64,000 nt of DNA from Brucella sp. BE17 (lineage in GTDB: Bacteria > Pseudomonadota > Alphaproteobacteria > Rhizobiales > Rhizobiaceae): assembly GCF_039545455.1 (NCBI RefSeq), contig NZ_CP154467.1, positions 434,001 through 498,000 on the forward strand. The letters are read 5' to 3'. Each line of letters begins with the position of its first letter. The stretch's first letter is position 1. A program made the position numbers and the translations under genes. A model generated the notes under the pieces. The model saw only the letters and a program-made list of their open reading frames with translations, searched no databases and had not been told where the DNA came from. Positions 46,167 to 55,070 of this stretch are shown piece after piece.

Positions 46167-48353
46167 TTACCAGCGGAAGCTGGACGACACCATAACCTCT
46201 CTGCCATCTCCGTAAAGACACTTTGAAAATTCGCAAACAGCGTATTCTTTGTTGAAGAGATTGCTCGCATTCAATGACAGGCTGATGTTCTTGCTCACTT
46301 CATAACGGACCATGGCATCAACAAGCGTATAGCCCGGAATTGATTTATCTATGCCCGATGCGCGGGTCGTGCCGGTGTATCGGATGCCACCTCCAACAGT
46401 CAGCCCGTCGATGCCGAGCTGAGCCGCATCATAAGTCATCCAGAGTGCCGCTTGATGATAGGGCGTGTTTTCACTGCGCTGACCAAGTTGCAAAAGGTCT
46501 TCACTTTTGGTGATCCGTGCGTCCGTATAGCCATATGATCCCACCATCGTGAGGTAATTGGTAAGCTCGGCTTTGGCCTCAAGCTCAAATCCGCGCGCAC
46601 GCCGTTGACCGATCTGTGTGAGTTCATCTGCAAGCGTACGAGTGACGATATTGTTCTGATCAAGCTGATAGACGGCTGCGCTGAACAGCATATTGGTGCC
46701 GGTTGGCTGATAACGAATGCCGGCTTCAATCTGTTCTCCCGTCATAGGTGAGAAATTCATGTCTTCGACATATTCAGACACCGAGATCGGGAAGAAGGAT
46801 TGCGCATAACTGATATAGGGAGCCAGTCCATTCTCAGCTTCGTAAACCAGCCCAGCGCGCCATGTTGTCTTTTCAGAACTGCGGCTGATCGACTGGTTGT
46901 TCGCGTGATAGCCGAAATCCTGATTAGCCCAGTCGTGTCTTACGCCAAGCAGTACGTTCCAGCGTTCATCAAAGGTGATTTTATCTTGCAGATAAATACC
47001 ATGCTGTACGGTTTTTGTTTTCGCACCACGGTTACGAGCAGGGTCACGATTAACTGTGAAGCTCCCACCATAGACGGGATTGTTCAGGTCGATTGATGGA
47101 GCAGCTGCGCGAAAATTATCTGAATCATATGTTGTGTCGTAAAAGTCATAACCGACGAGCAATGAATGTGAGAGCGGACCTGTATCCACATCGAATGCAA
47201 CATTCATATCATGTGTGAAGCCCTTCGCACGATCATGACGGTCGCTGTATTGGCGAGCCAGTATGCCTGTCTGTGCGACCTGACTAACGGCAGCGGCGCT
47301 CGTCTGTGCCATCATATAACGCCAGTCCAGGTCGGATTTGTAATAGCGTGATTTTGCTGAGAACTGAACATCATTGTCGAAACGATGGGTAAATTCGTAC
47401 CCCAGCGCACCCATATTAGTTTTCATCCGATCATAGCCCGGCTCGCCAATAAAGGTGTCGCGACCAAGGATGAAGGGGCCATTACCAATGCCTTCCACAA
47501 TCTCGTATGGTAAGGCAGCGGGGAAGCGTGTGCTGGTCTTCTGGTAGAACCCAAGCACGGTCAGCGATGTGTCTTCATCTGGCTTCCATTCCAAAGCCGG
47601 GGCGATATAGATGCGGTCATTGTTCATGTAATCGACGTTGGTGTCGCTTTCGCGACCAAGAAAAGTCAAACGATATGACAATGTGTCGGTTATGGCATCG
47701 CTGAAATCTGCAGTAACTTGTTTACGGTTATGAAGCCCGGCTTGAACCGAGACTTCACGCAGAGGCTCGGCTGTCGGGCGTTTGCTGACGCCGTTCACAA
47801 AGCCGCCCGGCGAAAGCTGGCCATAAAGAACAGAAGCCGCACCGCGTACAACATCTACGCGTTCAAGACCAAATGGCTCCTGCGTACCATCATAAGAGTT
47901 GTTCTGCAGCCTCATTCCGTCGCGCAGCATCCCACCGGTACCCGATTCGACGTCGAAGCCACGAATTCTGAACCGGTCGGCGACGCGCGAGAATGGGCCG
48001 GGCTGTGCCGTGAAACTTGGTGTATAAGCAAGTACGTCAGCCAGGGTTTGCGCTTCACGATCTTTGATTTCGGTCGCTGAAACCACCGACACTGACTGCG
48101 GTGTGAGCACGATAGGCGTATCGGTTTTCGTGCCGCTGCTGCTGACCTTGGCTACATAGCCTTTAACGGGTTCTGTTGAGCCAGCATTGTCCTGAACAAC
48201 AATCGTTTGCAGCTGAATTCCTGTATTTGCTTCCTGTGCCGAGAGATTGCTGACGGAGACCGCCATCATCGCGCAGGCAAGCGGAATGCTATAGGGCAAC
48301 GATGAAATATAGGGCAGGCTGCCGATATTCGATTTCAGATAGTTTACCGGCAT
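46167..48353 (-). CDS. TonB-dependent siderophore receptor
   Basis: 728 aa outer-membrane receptor of the FhuA/FoxA-like siderophore class. A signal peptide (to about residue 39, Leu-Ser-Ala-Gln-Glu) precedes a TonB-box-like stretch (Gln-Thr-Ile-Val-Val-Gln). The plug domain (about 75-185) has the Arg-Ile-Arg-Gly-Phe and Val-Asp-Val-Val-Arg-Gly motifs. A 22-strand barrel follows, ending in Phe-Arg-Trp. There is no N-terminal signalling domain, so no FecI/FecR-type control. The divergent ABC genes at 48,590-52,327 should import the same ligand. The siderophore, probably a hydroxamate, is not determined. Confidence 0.94.
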   Translation of the reverse strand: MPVNYLKSNIGSLPYISSLPYSIPLACAMMAVSVSNLSAQEANTGIQLQTIVVQDNAGSTEPVKGYVAKVSSSGTKTDTPIVLTPQSVSVVSATEIKDREAQTLADVLAYTPSFTAQPGPFSRVADRFRIRGFDVESGTGGMLRDGMRLQNNSYDGTQEPFGLERVDVVRGAASVLYGQLSPGGFVNGVSKRPTAEPLREVSVQAGLHNRKQVTADFSDAITDTLSYRLTFLGRESDTNVDYMNNDRIYIAPALEWKPDEDTSLTVLGFYQKTSTRFPAALPYEIVEGIGNGPFILGRDTFIGEPGYDRMKTNMGALGYEFTHRFDNDVQFSAKSRYYKSDLDWRYMMAQTSAAAVSQVAQTGILARQYSDRHDRAKGFTHDMNVAFDVDTGPLSHSLLVGYDFYDTTYDSDNFRAAAPSIDLNNPVYGGSFTVNRDPARNRGAKTKTVQHGIYLQDKITFDERWNVLLGVRHDWANQDFGYHANNQSISRSSEKTTWRAGLVYEAENGLAPYISYAQSFFPISVSEYVEDMNFSPMTGEQIEAGIRYQPTGTNMLFSAAVYQLDQNNIVTRTLADELTQIGQRRARGFELEAKAELTNYLTMVGSYGYTDARITKSEDLLQLGQRSENTPYHQAALWMTYDAAQLGIDGLTVGGGIRYTGTTRASGIDKSIPGYTLVDAMVRYEVSKNISLSLNASNLFNKEYAVCEFSKCLYGDGREVMVSSSFRW

Positions 48354-48458
48354 AGCGATTCCCCAATTTCAATGCATGATTAGCAGAAAGCCGGTAGAGC
48401 CTTCGCATAAACATGACAAATACAATCAACAAAGATAAGCTCTGGCTAGCATGTGATT

Positions 48459-48495
48459 CACTTTGAATAAATCAAGAAAGTGTCACAACACACTT
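48459..48495. promoter_or_regulatory. inverted repeats in the shared iron-uptake promoter region
   Basis: Two overlapping symmetries: CACTTT...AAAGTG at 48,459-48,482 and AAGTGT-CACAAC-ACACTT at 48,478-48,495. They lie between the receptor and ATPase starts. They could bind an iron regulator such as RirA, Irr or Fur, but I cannot match either to a consensus. Confidence 0.4.
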
Positions 48496-48589
48496 ATTGC
48501 AGCGCGTTCGATGCCGCGCCGATGTTATGACGCGATTGGAAGAGCCTGATGAGAGCGGCTTCTCACAATTGGACGAGGAAATGCTGGCT

Positions 48590-49363
48590 ATGCTCGAAAT
48601 AAAGGGAGTGAATGTTCATCGTGGTGCCCAGCACATTCTTCATGACATTGACCTGAAAATTCTTCCTGGCCGTTTTACGGCTTTGATCGGGCCGAACGGT
48701 TCGGGTAAATCAACTCTTCTGGGCAGCATGGCAAGCACCATTGCAATCGAAAGCGGCCATATAGAACTCGGTTCCAAGAAGCTTTCTGCCTATTCTAGAC
48801 GTGAATTGGCGAGACAAATGGCGTTTCTGCCGCAACATGTACACACGCCAGCTGGTATGAATGTCCGCGAATTACTGGTGCAGGGCCGTTTTCCCTGGAG
48901 AAGCTGGTTGGGCGGCTGGTCAACGCAAGATGAGGATGCCGTCATGCGTGCTGTTGCGCTGTGCGGGATCGAGCAGCTTACCGATAGATCGTTGCAAAGT
49001 CTTTCAGGCGGCCAGCTGCAACGCGCATGGATTGCAATGACACTGGTTCAGGACACCCCGGTTATTCTGCTCGACGAACCAACGACATTTCTCGACGTTG
49101 CAAACCAGTTAAGCCTTCTCGATCTGCTTTCGGTCTTGCGCGATGCGGGGCGGACAGTGGTCGCGATACTTCATGATCTCAATCAGGCGGCACGCTATGC
49201 AGATCACCTTGTCATGCTGAAAGATGGCCGTGTGCTTGCAGAGGGAGACACGCAGAATGTCTTCAATGTGTCCAATATTGATGACGTGTTTTCAGTTCGA
49301 TCGAGAATGCTGGATGATCCCGAGACGGGTGTTGCCATGTGCATTGCCTCTTCAATGGCGTAA
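48590..49363 (+). CDS. iron-siderophore ABC transporter ATPase
   Basis: The FecE/FhuC-type ATPase that drives ferric-siderophore import at the inner membrane. Starting at Met-Leu-Glu-Ile-Lys-Gly-Val (48,590) gives 257 aa, the family size; the frame is open to 48,497, and GAGGAA lies before the chosen ATG. Walker A Gly-Pro-Asn-Gly-Ser-Gly-Lys-Ser-Thr is at about 34-42; Leu-Ser-Gly-Gly-Gln-Leu-Gln-Arg and Ile-Leu-Leu-Asp-Glu-Pro-Thr follow. It overlaps the first permease start (TAATG). Confidence 0.93.
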   Translation: MLEIKGVNVHRGAQHILHDIDLKILPGRFTALIGPNGSGKSTLLGSMASTIAIESGHIELGSKKLSAYSRRELARQMAFLPQHVHTPAGMNVRELLVQGRFPWRSWLGGWSTQDEDAVMRAVALCGIEQLTDRSLQSLSGGQLQRAWIAMTLVQDTPVILLDEPTTFLDVANQLSLLDLLSVLRDAGRTVVAILHDLNQAARYADHLVMLKDGRVLAEGDTQNVFNVSNIDDVFSVRSRMLDDPETGVAMCIASSMA

Positions 49364-50358
49364 TGGGTGCATCCTTGTCCGTATATTGGCGTGTTTTCCA
49401 GTTTTTCGTTATTTTTTTGCTGCTTATTGTGGCTGTCATCCTACATCTGAAACTTGGTGCGCGTGAACTTGACTGGGACGTCGTTTGGCAGGCGTTTGTC
49501 GCCTATGTTCCAGCCGATCCTTTGCATAATATCGTAATTGAAATGCGCATGCCCCGATTGATCGGCGCTGTGATTGTGGGCGCAGCCCTTGGTCTTGCAG
49601 GCGCATTGATGCAGGCAGTCAGCGAAAACCCGCTTGCAGATCCGGGGCTGATGGGTGTCAACAGCGGTGCTTCGTTCTTCGTAGTGATCGGCTTGCTGGT
49701 GCTTCCGGGCAATACGCTTGCTATGATACCACTTCTCGCCTTTATGGGGGCAATTGTTGCCGCAGGCTTCGTTCTTCTTAACAGTGGAACCGATCCCAAC
49801 CCGGTTCGCCTCGTTTTATCAGGCGTGATGGTTGCAGCCCTGTTCAGTGCCTTGACATCAATGGTGCTTTTGCTCGATCAGCAGGGACTTGAGACCCTCA
49901 GGCGCTGGCTCGTCGGCTCGCTTGCTTTTGACAGTTCGCAAGCGCGTTGGCAGACATTCCCATTTATTATACTGGCGGGATGCATCGCCATTGCGAATAT
50001 CCCTGCGCTTAACCTTCACCGATTGGGAGCGCAATCAGCGGAGCTGATGGGATTGAATGTGTTGCGGATGCGTGTTTCATCGCTTCTGGCGATTGTGTTT
50101 CTGGCCGGATCTTCAGTTGCAATTGCTGGTCCAATTGGCTTTGTCGGTCTTATCGCCCCGCATATTGGGCGGATTTTGTTCGGTAACGACTACCGGTTCC
50201 TCGTACCCGCAGCACCTCTGATTGGTGCGCTGCTTATCGTCATCAGTGATATCGTATCCCGCACAGCTGTACGTCCACTGGAGATCAATACGGGTATTGT
50301 AACCGCTATTGTGGGGGGCCCAATTTTCATTGCTCTTGTTCTAGGGCGAGTGAAATGA
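49363..50358 (+). CDS. iron-siderophore ABC transporter permease (FecCD family, first)
   Basis: 331 aa with about nine or ten membrane segments. Gly-Ala-Ala-Leu-Gly-Leu-Ala-Gly-Ala-Leu-Met-Gln near residue 77 and Asn-Pro-Leu-Ala-Asp-Pro-Gly-Leu-Met-Gly-Val are hallmarks of FecCD permeases. Near the C-terminus Gly-Pro-Ile-Gly-Phe-Val-Gly-Leu-Ile-Ala-Pro-His forms the ATPase-coupling region. The start ATG shares a base with the ATPase stop. It overlaps the second permease by four bases. Confidence 0.94.
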   Translation: MGASLSVYWRVFQFFVIFLLLIVAVILHLKLGARELDWDVVWQAFVAYVPADPLHNIVIEMRMPRLIGAVIVGAALGLAGALMQAVSENPLADPGLMGVNSGASFFVVIGLLVLPGNTLAMIPLLAFMGAIVAAGFVLLNSGTDPNPVRLVLSGVMVAALFSALTSMVLLLDQQGLETLRRWLVGSLAFDSSQARWQTFPFIILAGCIAIANIPALNLHRLGAQSAELMGLNVLRMRVSSLLAIVFLAGSSVAIAGPIGFVGLIAPHIGRILFGNDYRFLVPAAPLIGALLIVISDIVSRTAVRPLEINTGIVTAIVGGPIFIALVLGRVK

Positions 50359-51395
50359 GCATAGGTCAAACCCATTTCACCAACCAAAGCCACAACCGTT
50401 TCTCCCATGGTCGGATAATCCTGCTTGCTGCAACTGTCTTTCTTGCTGTGGCAGTGTTAGCGGCGATAACTCTGGGAAGCTATCCGGTTACACCCAGCCA
50501 GATTGTTCGGGCTTTTATAGCTCCTGAGAGCACGAATAGTATTCTGCGCAGCATTGTGTTCGACACCCGTCTTCCGCGGATATTACTCGCGATTTCTTCG
50601 GGCATGGCCATGGCTCTTGCCGGTGTGGTTTTGCAAATGCTGACACGCAATTCACTGGCTGCACCCGGCTTGGTCGGTGTTGAGGCAGGAGCGGGTATAA
50701 CGGTGCTTGCGGCGTTCATTCTCTGGCCTTCAGTCCTTGCTGTGGAGCTTTATCCGCTCGCTGCTTTGCTTGGCGGATTGTTGGTGGCACTGTTCGTTAT
50801 TGGTCTTTCATGGAACAAAGGTGTTTCGCCCTTGCGCCTTATTCTGGTCGGGGTTGGTGTAACAGCCATTCTCAGCGCAGTTGCAGACCTGATGATTACC
50901 TATGGCCGTATCGACCATGTGGAATCTGCTTTACTCTGGCTTTCGGGTAGCCTGCACAGGGCGGGATGGGAGAATGTGCGCGGTCAGTTTTTGTGGCTGC
51001 TTTTATCTGGCGTTCCGGTGGTGCTGCTCTTCCGCCAATTTGATCTGTTTCAGCTTGGCAATGCTGTCGCAGGAAGTCGCGGTCTGAATGTCGCCCGTTT
51101 CCAGATCATATCGCTTTTGCTCAGTGTGATGCTAACGGCTTCTGCTGTAGCCAATGTGGGTACGATGAGTTTCATTGGTCTTTTGGCGCCTCATGCGGCA
51201 AGGCTTCTTGCAGGTGAAAGACACAGCCTGCTATTACCGCTCGCTGCCCTGATCGGCGCTTGCATCGTGCTTGTAAGCGATACGATAGGCAGGACTGTTT
51301 TTGCTCCGCTTCAGATACCTGCCGGCCTTGTGGTGGCGGTGATCGGTGCGCCGTATCTTCTTTATTTGCTGTCGCGCAAAGGACCTTCCAGATGA
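50355..51395 (+). CDS. iron-siderophore ABC transporter permease (FecCD family, second)
   Basis: 346 aa, forming a heterodimer with the preceding permease. A cytoplasmic N-terminus of about 20 residues is followed by membrane segments. Leu-Ala-Gly-Val-Val-Leu-Gln-Met-Leu-Thr-Arg-Asn-Ser-Leu-Ala-Ala-Pro-Gly and Phe-Ile-Gly-Leu-Leu-Ala-Pro-His are the family motifs. Both ends overlap neighbours by four bases (ATGA), so the four genes form one tightly coupled operon. Confidence 0.94.
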   Translation: MSIGQTHFTNQSHNRFSHGRIILLAATVFLAVAVLAAITLGSYPVTPSQIVRAFIAPESTNSILRSIVFDTRLPRILLAISSGMAMALAGVVLQMLTRNSLAAPGLVGVEAGAGITVLAAFILWPSVLAVELYPLAALLGGLLVALFVIGLSWNKGVSPLRLILVGVGVTAILSAVADLMITYGRIDHVESALLWLSGSLHRAGWENVRGQFLWLLLSGVPVVLLFRQFDLFQLGNAVAGSRGLNVARFQIISLLLSVMLTASAVANVGTMSFIGLLAPHAARLLAGERHSLLLPLAALIGACIVLVSDTIGRTVFAPLQIPAGLVVAVIGAPYLLYLLSRKGPSR

Positions 51396-52327
51396 CCCGT
51401 ATAGCGTCAGCTCTGCTTATTGTTATGTGCACTTTCGGATTTTCCGTTTCCTCTCAAGCAGCAGAAAAAAGATCATTTTCTAACAGATTTGGATCAGTAG
51501 AGGTGCCGGTTAACCCACGCTGTGTGGTGTCTTTGCACGACTTCAGCCTGACAACACAGTTGCTTGAATTAGGTGTTGTTCCCTGTGGCTCATCTGGCCG
51601 CAAGCGTTTGTTTTCCGATACAATTTATAGAGGCGCATCACAGAGATACGATACGTCGGCAATTCAGTATATCGGAACGCATCAGGCCCCGGATATCGAA
51701 ACGATTGCAGCATTGAAACCCGATCTGATCGTGGGACTTTCTTATCACAAAGCACTGCGCGACAAGCTTGCAGCCATCGCGCCCGTTGTGCTGTTGCCGT
51801 TACGCGAAGAGGGCATACTCTCCTATGCGGAAGAATTGGCTGATCTCGTTGGCAAACGCCACCGCTATGATGAGATGCGTCGCGAGTATCATGATATAGT
51901 CAGCGAATTCGGGAAACGCGTCAAAAACCCTGCTTCAATTACCGTCACACCGATTGAGATCTATCGCGATGGCTTCCGTATTATCGGGCGTGGTGGCGTG
52001 GAGCAGGTGATAGAAGATTTTGGCCTTGGTCACGTTCCCGCTTATGAGAATAGCTCACAAGATATTCCCTATAGCCTGGAACGCCTTTCTGACTTTGACA
52101 GCGACATCATTATCGACACCTATGAAGAGATGCTGGATGAGGAAGCTGAGACGCGAGCATTTCGCTCAACTGTTCAGTGGCGTAATCTGTTTGCGGTGCG
52201 CAATCGACAGTTTTTGTACTTCAATCGCAGCCGCTATGGTGAGACGATGGAAGGTCTGATCGGTTCTGCAACTTTGCTTCTATCGCATATTGGTGAGCGG
52301 GAAATCATTCGACACAGCTCGCAATAG
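51392..52327 (+). CDS. iron-siderophore ABC transporter binding protein
   Basis: A 311-aa periplasmic binding protein of the FecB/FhuD type. The signal peptide ends Ser-Ser-Gln-Ala-Ala-Glu (about residue 24). Pattern: Arg-Cys-Val-Val-Ser-Leu-His-Asp then Leu-Lys-Pro-Asp-Leu-Ile-Val-Gly. It ends the operon. The ATG overlaps the permease stop; an open frame reaching upstream to 51,260 lies inside the permease and is not used. No lipobox is visible. It converges on the ferredoxin-like gene with an 8-base gap. Confidence 0.92.
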   Translation: MTRIASALLIVMCTFGFSVSSQAAEKRSFSNRFGSVEVPVNPRCVVSLHDFSLTTQLLELGVVPCGSSGRKRLFSDTIYRGASQRYDTSAIQYIGTHQAPDIETIAALKPDLIVGLSYHKALRDKLAAIAPVVLLPLREEGILSYAEELADLVGKRHRYDEMRREYHDIVSEFGKRVKNPASITVTPIEIYRDGFRIIGRGGVEQVIEDFGLGHVPAYENSSQDIPYSLERLSDFDSDIIIDTYEEMLDEEAETRAFRSTVQWRNLFAVRNRQFLYFNRSRYGETMEGLIGSATLLLSHIGEREIIRHSSQ

Positions 52328-52335
52328 GTGGGCTT

Positions 52336-53211
52336 TTAAGTCAACGGCGTAACTGAAACTGCGCTCCAACGACCAACCTGATCGGTCTGGCCATCTGGCT
52401 TCAGGGTGTTGCAACGTGTGTTTACGTCGAAATGATCTAACCTCAGCCGAATGAGCAGCCGTTGAGATTCAGTAGAAGCAATAATCTCCACATCTCGTTC
52501 GCTAACCTCATCGGATTTTTGGCCAAGAGTGATTTTTTCCTGAACTCCAATGTTGTTCCAGAACGAAAGGGCCGCGTACTCAGCAACTTGCTCGATAGCA
52601 TCTAGTTCTGGGTTCCCCCTGTAGGCAGGAAGGAATGGAATACCCTTGTTAAGACAAGACAGGAAATCAGGCACGTCTTGCGGTTCTAGACGGCCGTATC
52701 TCGCACGTTGTGGTAAAACAAGAAGTGATGCAGCGAAACGACAACCACCGATATGCGTTGACTGGAGAACGCGAAAGGCCTCCGGATCCGCATGATCGTG
52801 TAGCGCCTTCCACGTGGCAAAGCCATAACGTGCGCAGCAGGGATCCTGCTTTCCATCTGTGCAGCACAGAATTGTTATGCGCTCATCGCGCTCTCCGCAG
52901 AGTTTCTCTCCTGCCGCCAGCATAAGCAGCTGGTCAGTCAAAATTTCGGTCGTGGCCGTACGCAGCATAACGGTTTCGCATGACAGAGCAATTTCATCCC
53001 CTTCCACGAGCGCTACATGTATACCAGCCTGATTGGCAGTCATGATTGCCTCAGACAGCTCTTCAGGCATACCGAAAGCGCTCGTCCTCGGCACACGCCA
53101 ATGGCGTCGCGGCCAATGGAGGAGCGCGTAACGTGGGGCTGTCCCACCAGCTCCGGGCATAGGTTCACCCCGCTCCAGACAGATGTCGCGACAGAATTTA
53201 TGAGAACTCAT
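52336..53211 (-). CDS. sucrase/ferredoxin-like [2Fe-2S] protein
   Basis: 291 aa of the sucrase/ferredoxin-like family, a thioredoxin-fold [2Fe-2S] group. The family pattern is present: Cys-Thr-Asp-Gly-Lys-Gln-Asp-Pro-Cys-Cys-Ala-Arg-Tyr-Gly near residue 122 and His-Ile-Gly-Gly-Cys-Arg-Phe-Ala-Ala near 163, then Tyr-Gly-Arg-Leu. Cys-Arg-Asp-Ile-Cys near residue 7 adds two more cysteines. It may pass electrons; lying head-on to the siderophore importer, it is a reasonable candidate for reductive iron release, but this is inference. No strong ribosome site precedes the ATG. Confidence 0.82.
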   Translation of the reverse strand: MSSHKFCRDICLERGEPMPGAGGTAPRYALLHWPRRHWRVPRTSAFGMPEELSEAIMTANQAGIHVALVEGDEIALSCETVMLRTATTEILTDQLLMLAAGEKLCGERDERITILCCTDGKQDPCCARYGFATWKALHDHADPEAFRVLQSTHIGGCRFAASLLVLPQRARYGRLEPQDVPDFLSCLNKGIPFLPAYRGNPELDAIEQVAEYAALSFWNNIGVQEKITLGQKSDEVSERDVEIIASTESQRLLIRLRLDHFDVNTRCNTLKPDGQTDQVGRWSAVSVTPLT

Positions 53212-53693
53212 ATTTGGTCAAGTCTTTACTGATGCTGATGCACGACCCACTGTGAAGCCTTAAATTAGGCGATTATTGAGCATTATAGGCTTTTATAAGG
53301 AATACGTGCAACGTGCTCCAAACGTTAGCTCATGGCGAATGTAAAAGCTTGAACGGCAATCTGAAAATGTCATCACCCTCACGCTCAGAATGGATAGAAT
53401 GATTGTAGAAATGTAGGGACCTTTGAGGGGGCGTTGTTGTTGAATTTCGATGAAAGGGCAATTGAAATCTTAACGTTTCGACGGAAGGTTCCGCACAAGG
53501 TGCGGGTTGATCTGTATGCTGAGCGCTACGGTAACATTTCGCAGAAGCACTGCTATTTCAGTATTGGTCGCGCTAGCTTTTATCTTCTTCACAACCCATT
53601 AGAGGGACGTGGAAAGTATTGCGGATAGAGGCGGCTCGGTTTTTCTGAACAGTTTCTGGCGTCTCATTAAGTGGATTTCCGTCTCGATTATGC
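53212..53693. other. AT-rich region with a possible transposase fragment
   Basis: About 480 bases between the ferredoxin-like gene and the IS remnant. A 64-codon frame at 53,434-53,628 contains a helix-turn-helix-like stretch (Tyr-Gly-Asn-Ile-Ser-Gln near residue 32, then Arg-Ala-Ser-Phe-Tyr near 46). It resembles the N-terminus of IS481-type transposases and breaks off. I rate that as possible only. No other coding signal was seen. Confidence 0.35.
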
Positions 53694-54238
53694 CGACACG
53701 ATCATCAGTGTCGGCGCATTGAAGTAAGCCTGGCACGGCGTCTGCCGGTCAAGTGATAAATGTGGGCATCGGCTGTTATAAAAGCTCAGATATCGGCTGA
53801 TGCCAGCACGTGCCTCGGCCACGTTTTGTAGGCGCGAATGTAGACCTCTTCATATTTGATCAAGCGTCACAGCCGCTAAAAAAAGACATTGTCGCGTCGA
53901 GAGCCTTTCCCATCCATCGAGTTGCAATCTCGGCATTCTTCAACACGCCGGTGAACTCAGTGGAAGTGAACTGCAAGCCCTGATCAGTGTTGAAGATGTC
54001 CGGCTTGCCGTAACGGGCAAGTGCCTCTTTAACCGCCTCATTGCAGAAATTCGCCTCCATCGTGATCGAAAACCGCCAGGACAGAACCCCGGCGGCTTAT
54101 CCAATTCACGACAGCGCAAAGATAGACGAAGCCTCGCGCTATGGGGATATAGGTCAGGTCCATGGCCAGACCTGAATAGGGCGAGTGACTGCCAGCTTGC
54201 GAAGAAGATATGGATAAATCCTGTGTCCAGGCGCTGTC
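53694..54238 (-). pseudogene. decayed IS3-family transposase OrfB, 3' fragment
   Basis: The frames together spell the catalytic half of an IS3-group transposase. In order on the minus strand: Tyr-Pro-Tyr-Leu-Leu-Arg-Lys-Leu (54,216 region), Met-Asp-Leu-Thr-Tyr-Ile-Pro-Ile-Ala-Arg-Gly-Phe-Val-Tyr-Leu, then Ala-Arg-Tyr-Gly-Lys-Pro-Asp-Ile-Phe-Asn-Thr-Asp-Gln-Gly, then Lys-Tyr-Glu-Glu-Val-Tyr-Ile-Arg-Ala-Tyr and Arg-Tyr-Leu-Ser-Phe-Tyr-Asn-Ser-Arg. At least three frameshifts separate these pieces. OrfA and the start of OrfB are missing, cut at the end of the ABC permease gene. An IS end may lie near 53,640-53,680. It is inactive. Confidence 0.85.
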
Positions 54239-54254
54239 ATGACACTCATCCTTT

Positions 54255-55070
54255 TTACTTGGAGCTGCCGCCAAGCACCCCGGCAACGAATGCCTTTTGG
54301 AACAGGAGGTAAGCGAGCAGGATCGGGCCGATGGTGATGATTGTCGCCGCCATTAGTGTTCCGTGTTGCACCTGAAAACCGCTGGTCAAGGCATTGAGCG
54401 CCACAGTGACCGGGCGGGCATTGTCGTTATTGGTCAGCGTCATGGCGAACAAGAGGTCGTTCCAGATGGCGCGGCTCTGAATGACGCTGAGGGCGGCAAG
54501 TCCCGAGCTGGATGCCGGCAGCAGCACCTTATAGAAGTACTGCGCGTGGCCACAACCATCGAGCATCGCTGCTTCGAACATGGACCGAGGCACCGAAGCA
54601 AAAAAATTGCGCATGAAGAAGGTGCAGATCGGCACGCCATAGGCCACATGCACCAACCACATGCCAGGGATCGAATTGTAGAGCCCGAGAGTTCGCATCA
54701 GCGAGAACAGCGGAATCTGAACGATCTGGTATGGCACGAGCATGCCGGTGAGCAGGAACATGTAAATGATGAAGCCCAGTCGCCCCTTGATCTGCGCTAA
54801 AGGATAGGCGGCGATGGCTCCAACTAGCACCGAAAGCGCAACGCCTGGCACTGTGATCATAAGACTGTTGGCAAAGGTAGCACCTAACCGTCGCCACGCT
54901 TCGGCATAGTTGGCGAAGGTAGCAGACCCGGGCAGTGACAACACGTCGAGCACTTCCGCCGGAGTTTTGAGCGAAGTGTTGATTGCGACCAGAATAGGAA
55001 CGGCCATGATAAGACCGATCACCAGAGCCAGGCCATGTTGCAACCAGGATGCTCTTTGGTCAATTGTCAT
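54255..55070 (-). CDS. carbohydrate-type ABC permease (MalG-like)
   Basis: 271 aa, six membrane segments, of the MalG/UgpE class that pairs with a MalF-like partner. The EAA coupling loop is visible as Met-Phe-Glu-Ala-Ala-Met-Leu-Asp-Gly-Cys-Gly near residue 165. It overlaps the upstream permease by 11 bases. The gene is intact, but its stop is only 17 bases from the broken IS sequence, so the original downstream neighbour was probably lost. Confidence 0.9.
   Translation of the reverse strand: MTIDQRASWLQHGLALVIGLIMAVPILVAINTSLKTPAEVLDVLSLPGSATFANYAEAWRRLGATFANSLMITVPGVALSVLVGAIAAYPLAQIKGRLGFIIYMFLLTGMLVPYQIVQIPLFSLMRTLGLYNSIPGMWLVHVAYGVPICTFFMRNFFASVPRSMFEAAMLDGCGHAQYFYKVLLPASSSGLAALSVIQSRAIWNDLLFAMTLTNNDNARPVTVALNALTSGFQVQHGTLMAATIITIGPILLAYLLFQKAFVAGVLGGSSK

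Noticed and set aside
48497..48589. An N-terminal extension of the siderophore ATPase from a TTG start
   Set aside because: It would add 31 residues not found in the family, and the ATG at 48,590 gives the normal start.
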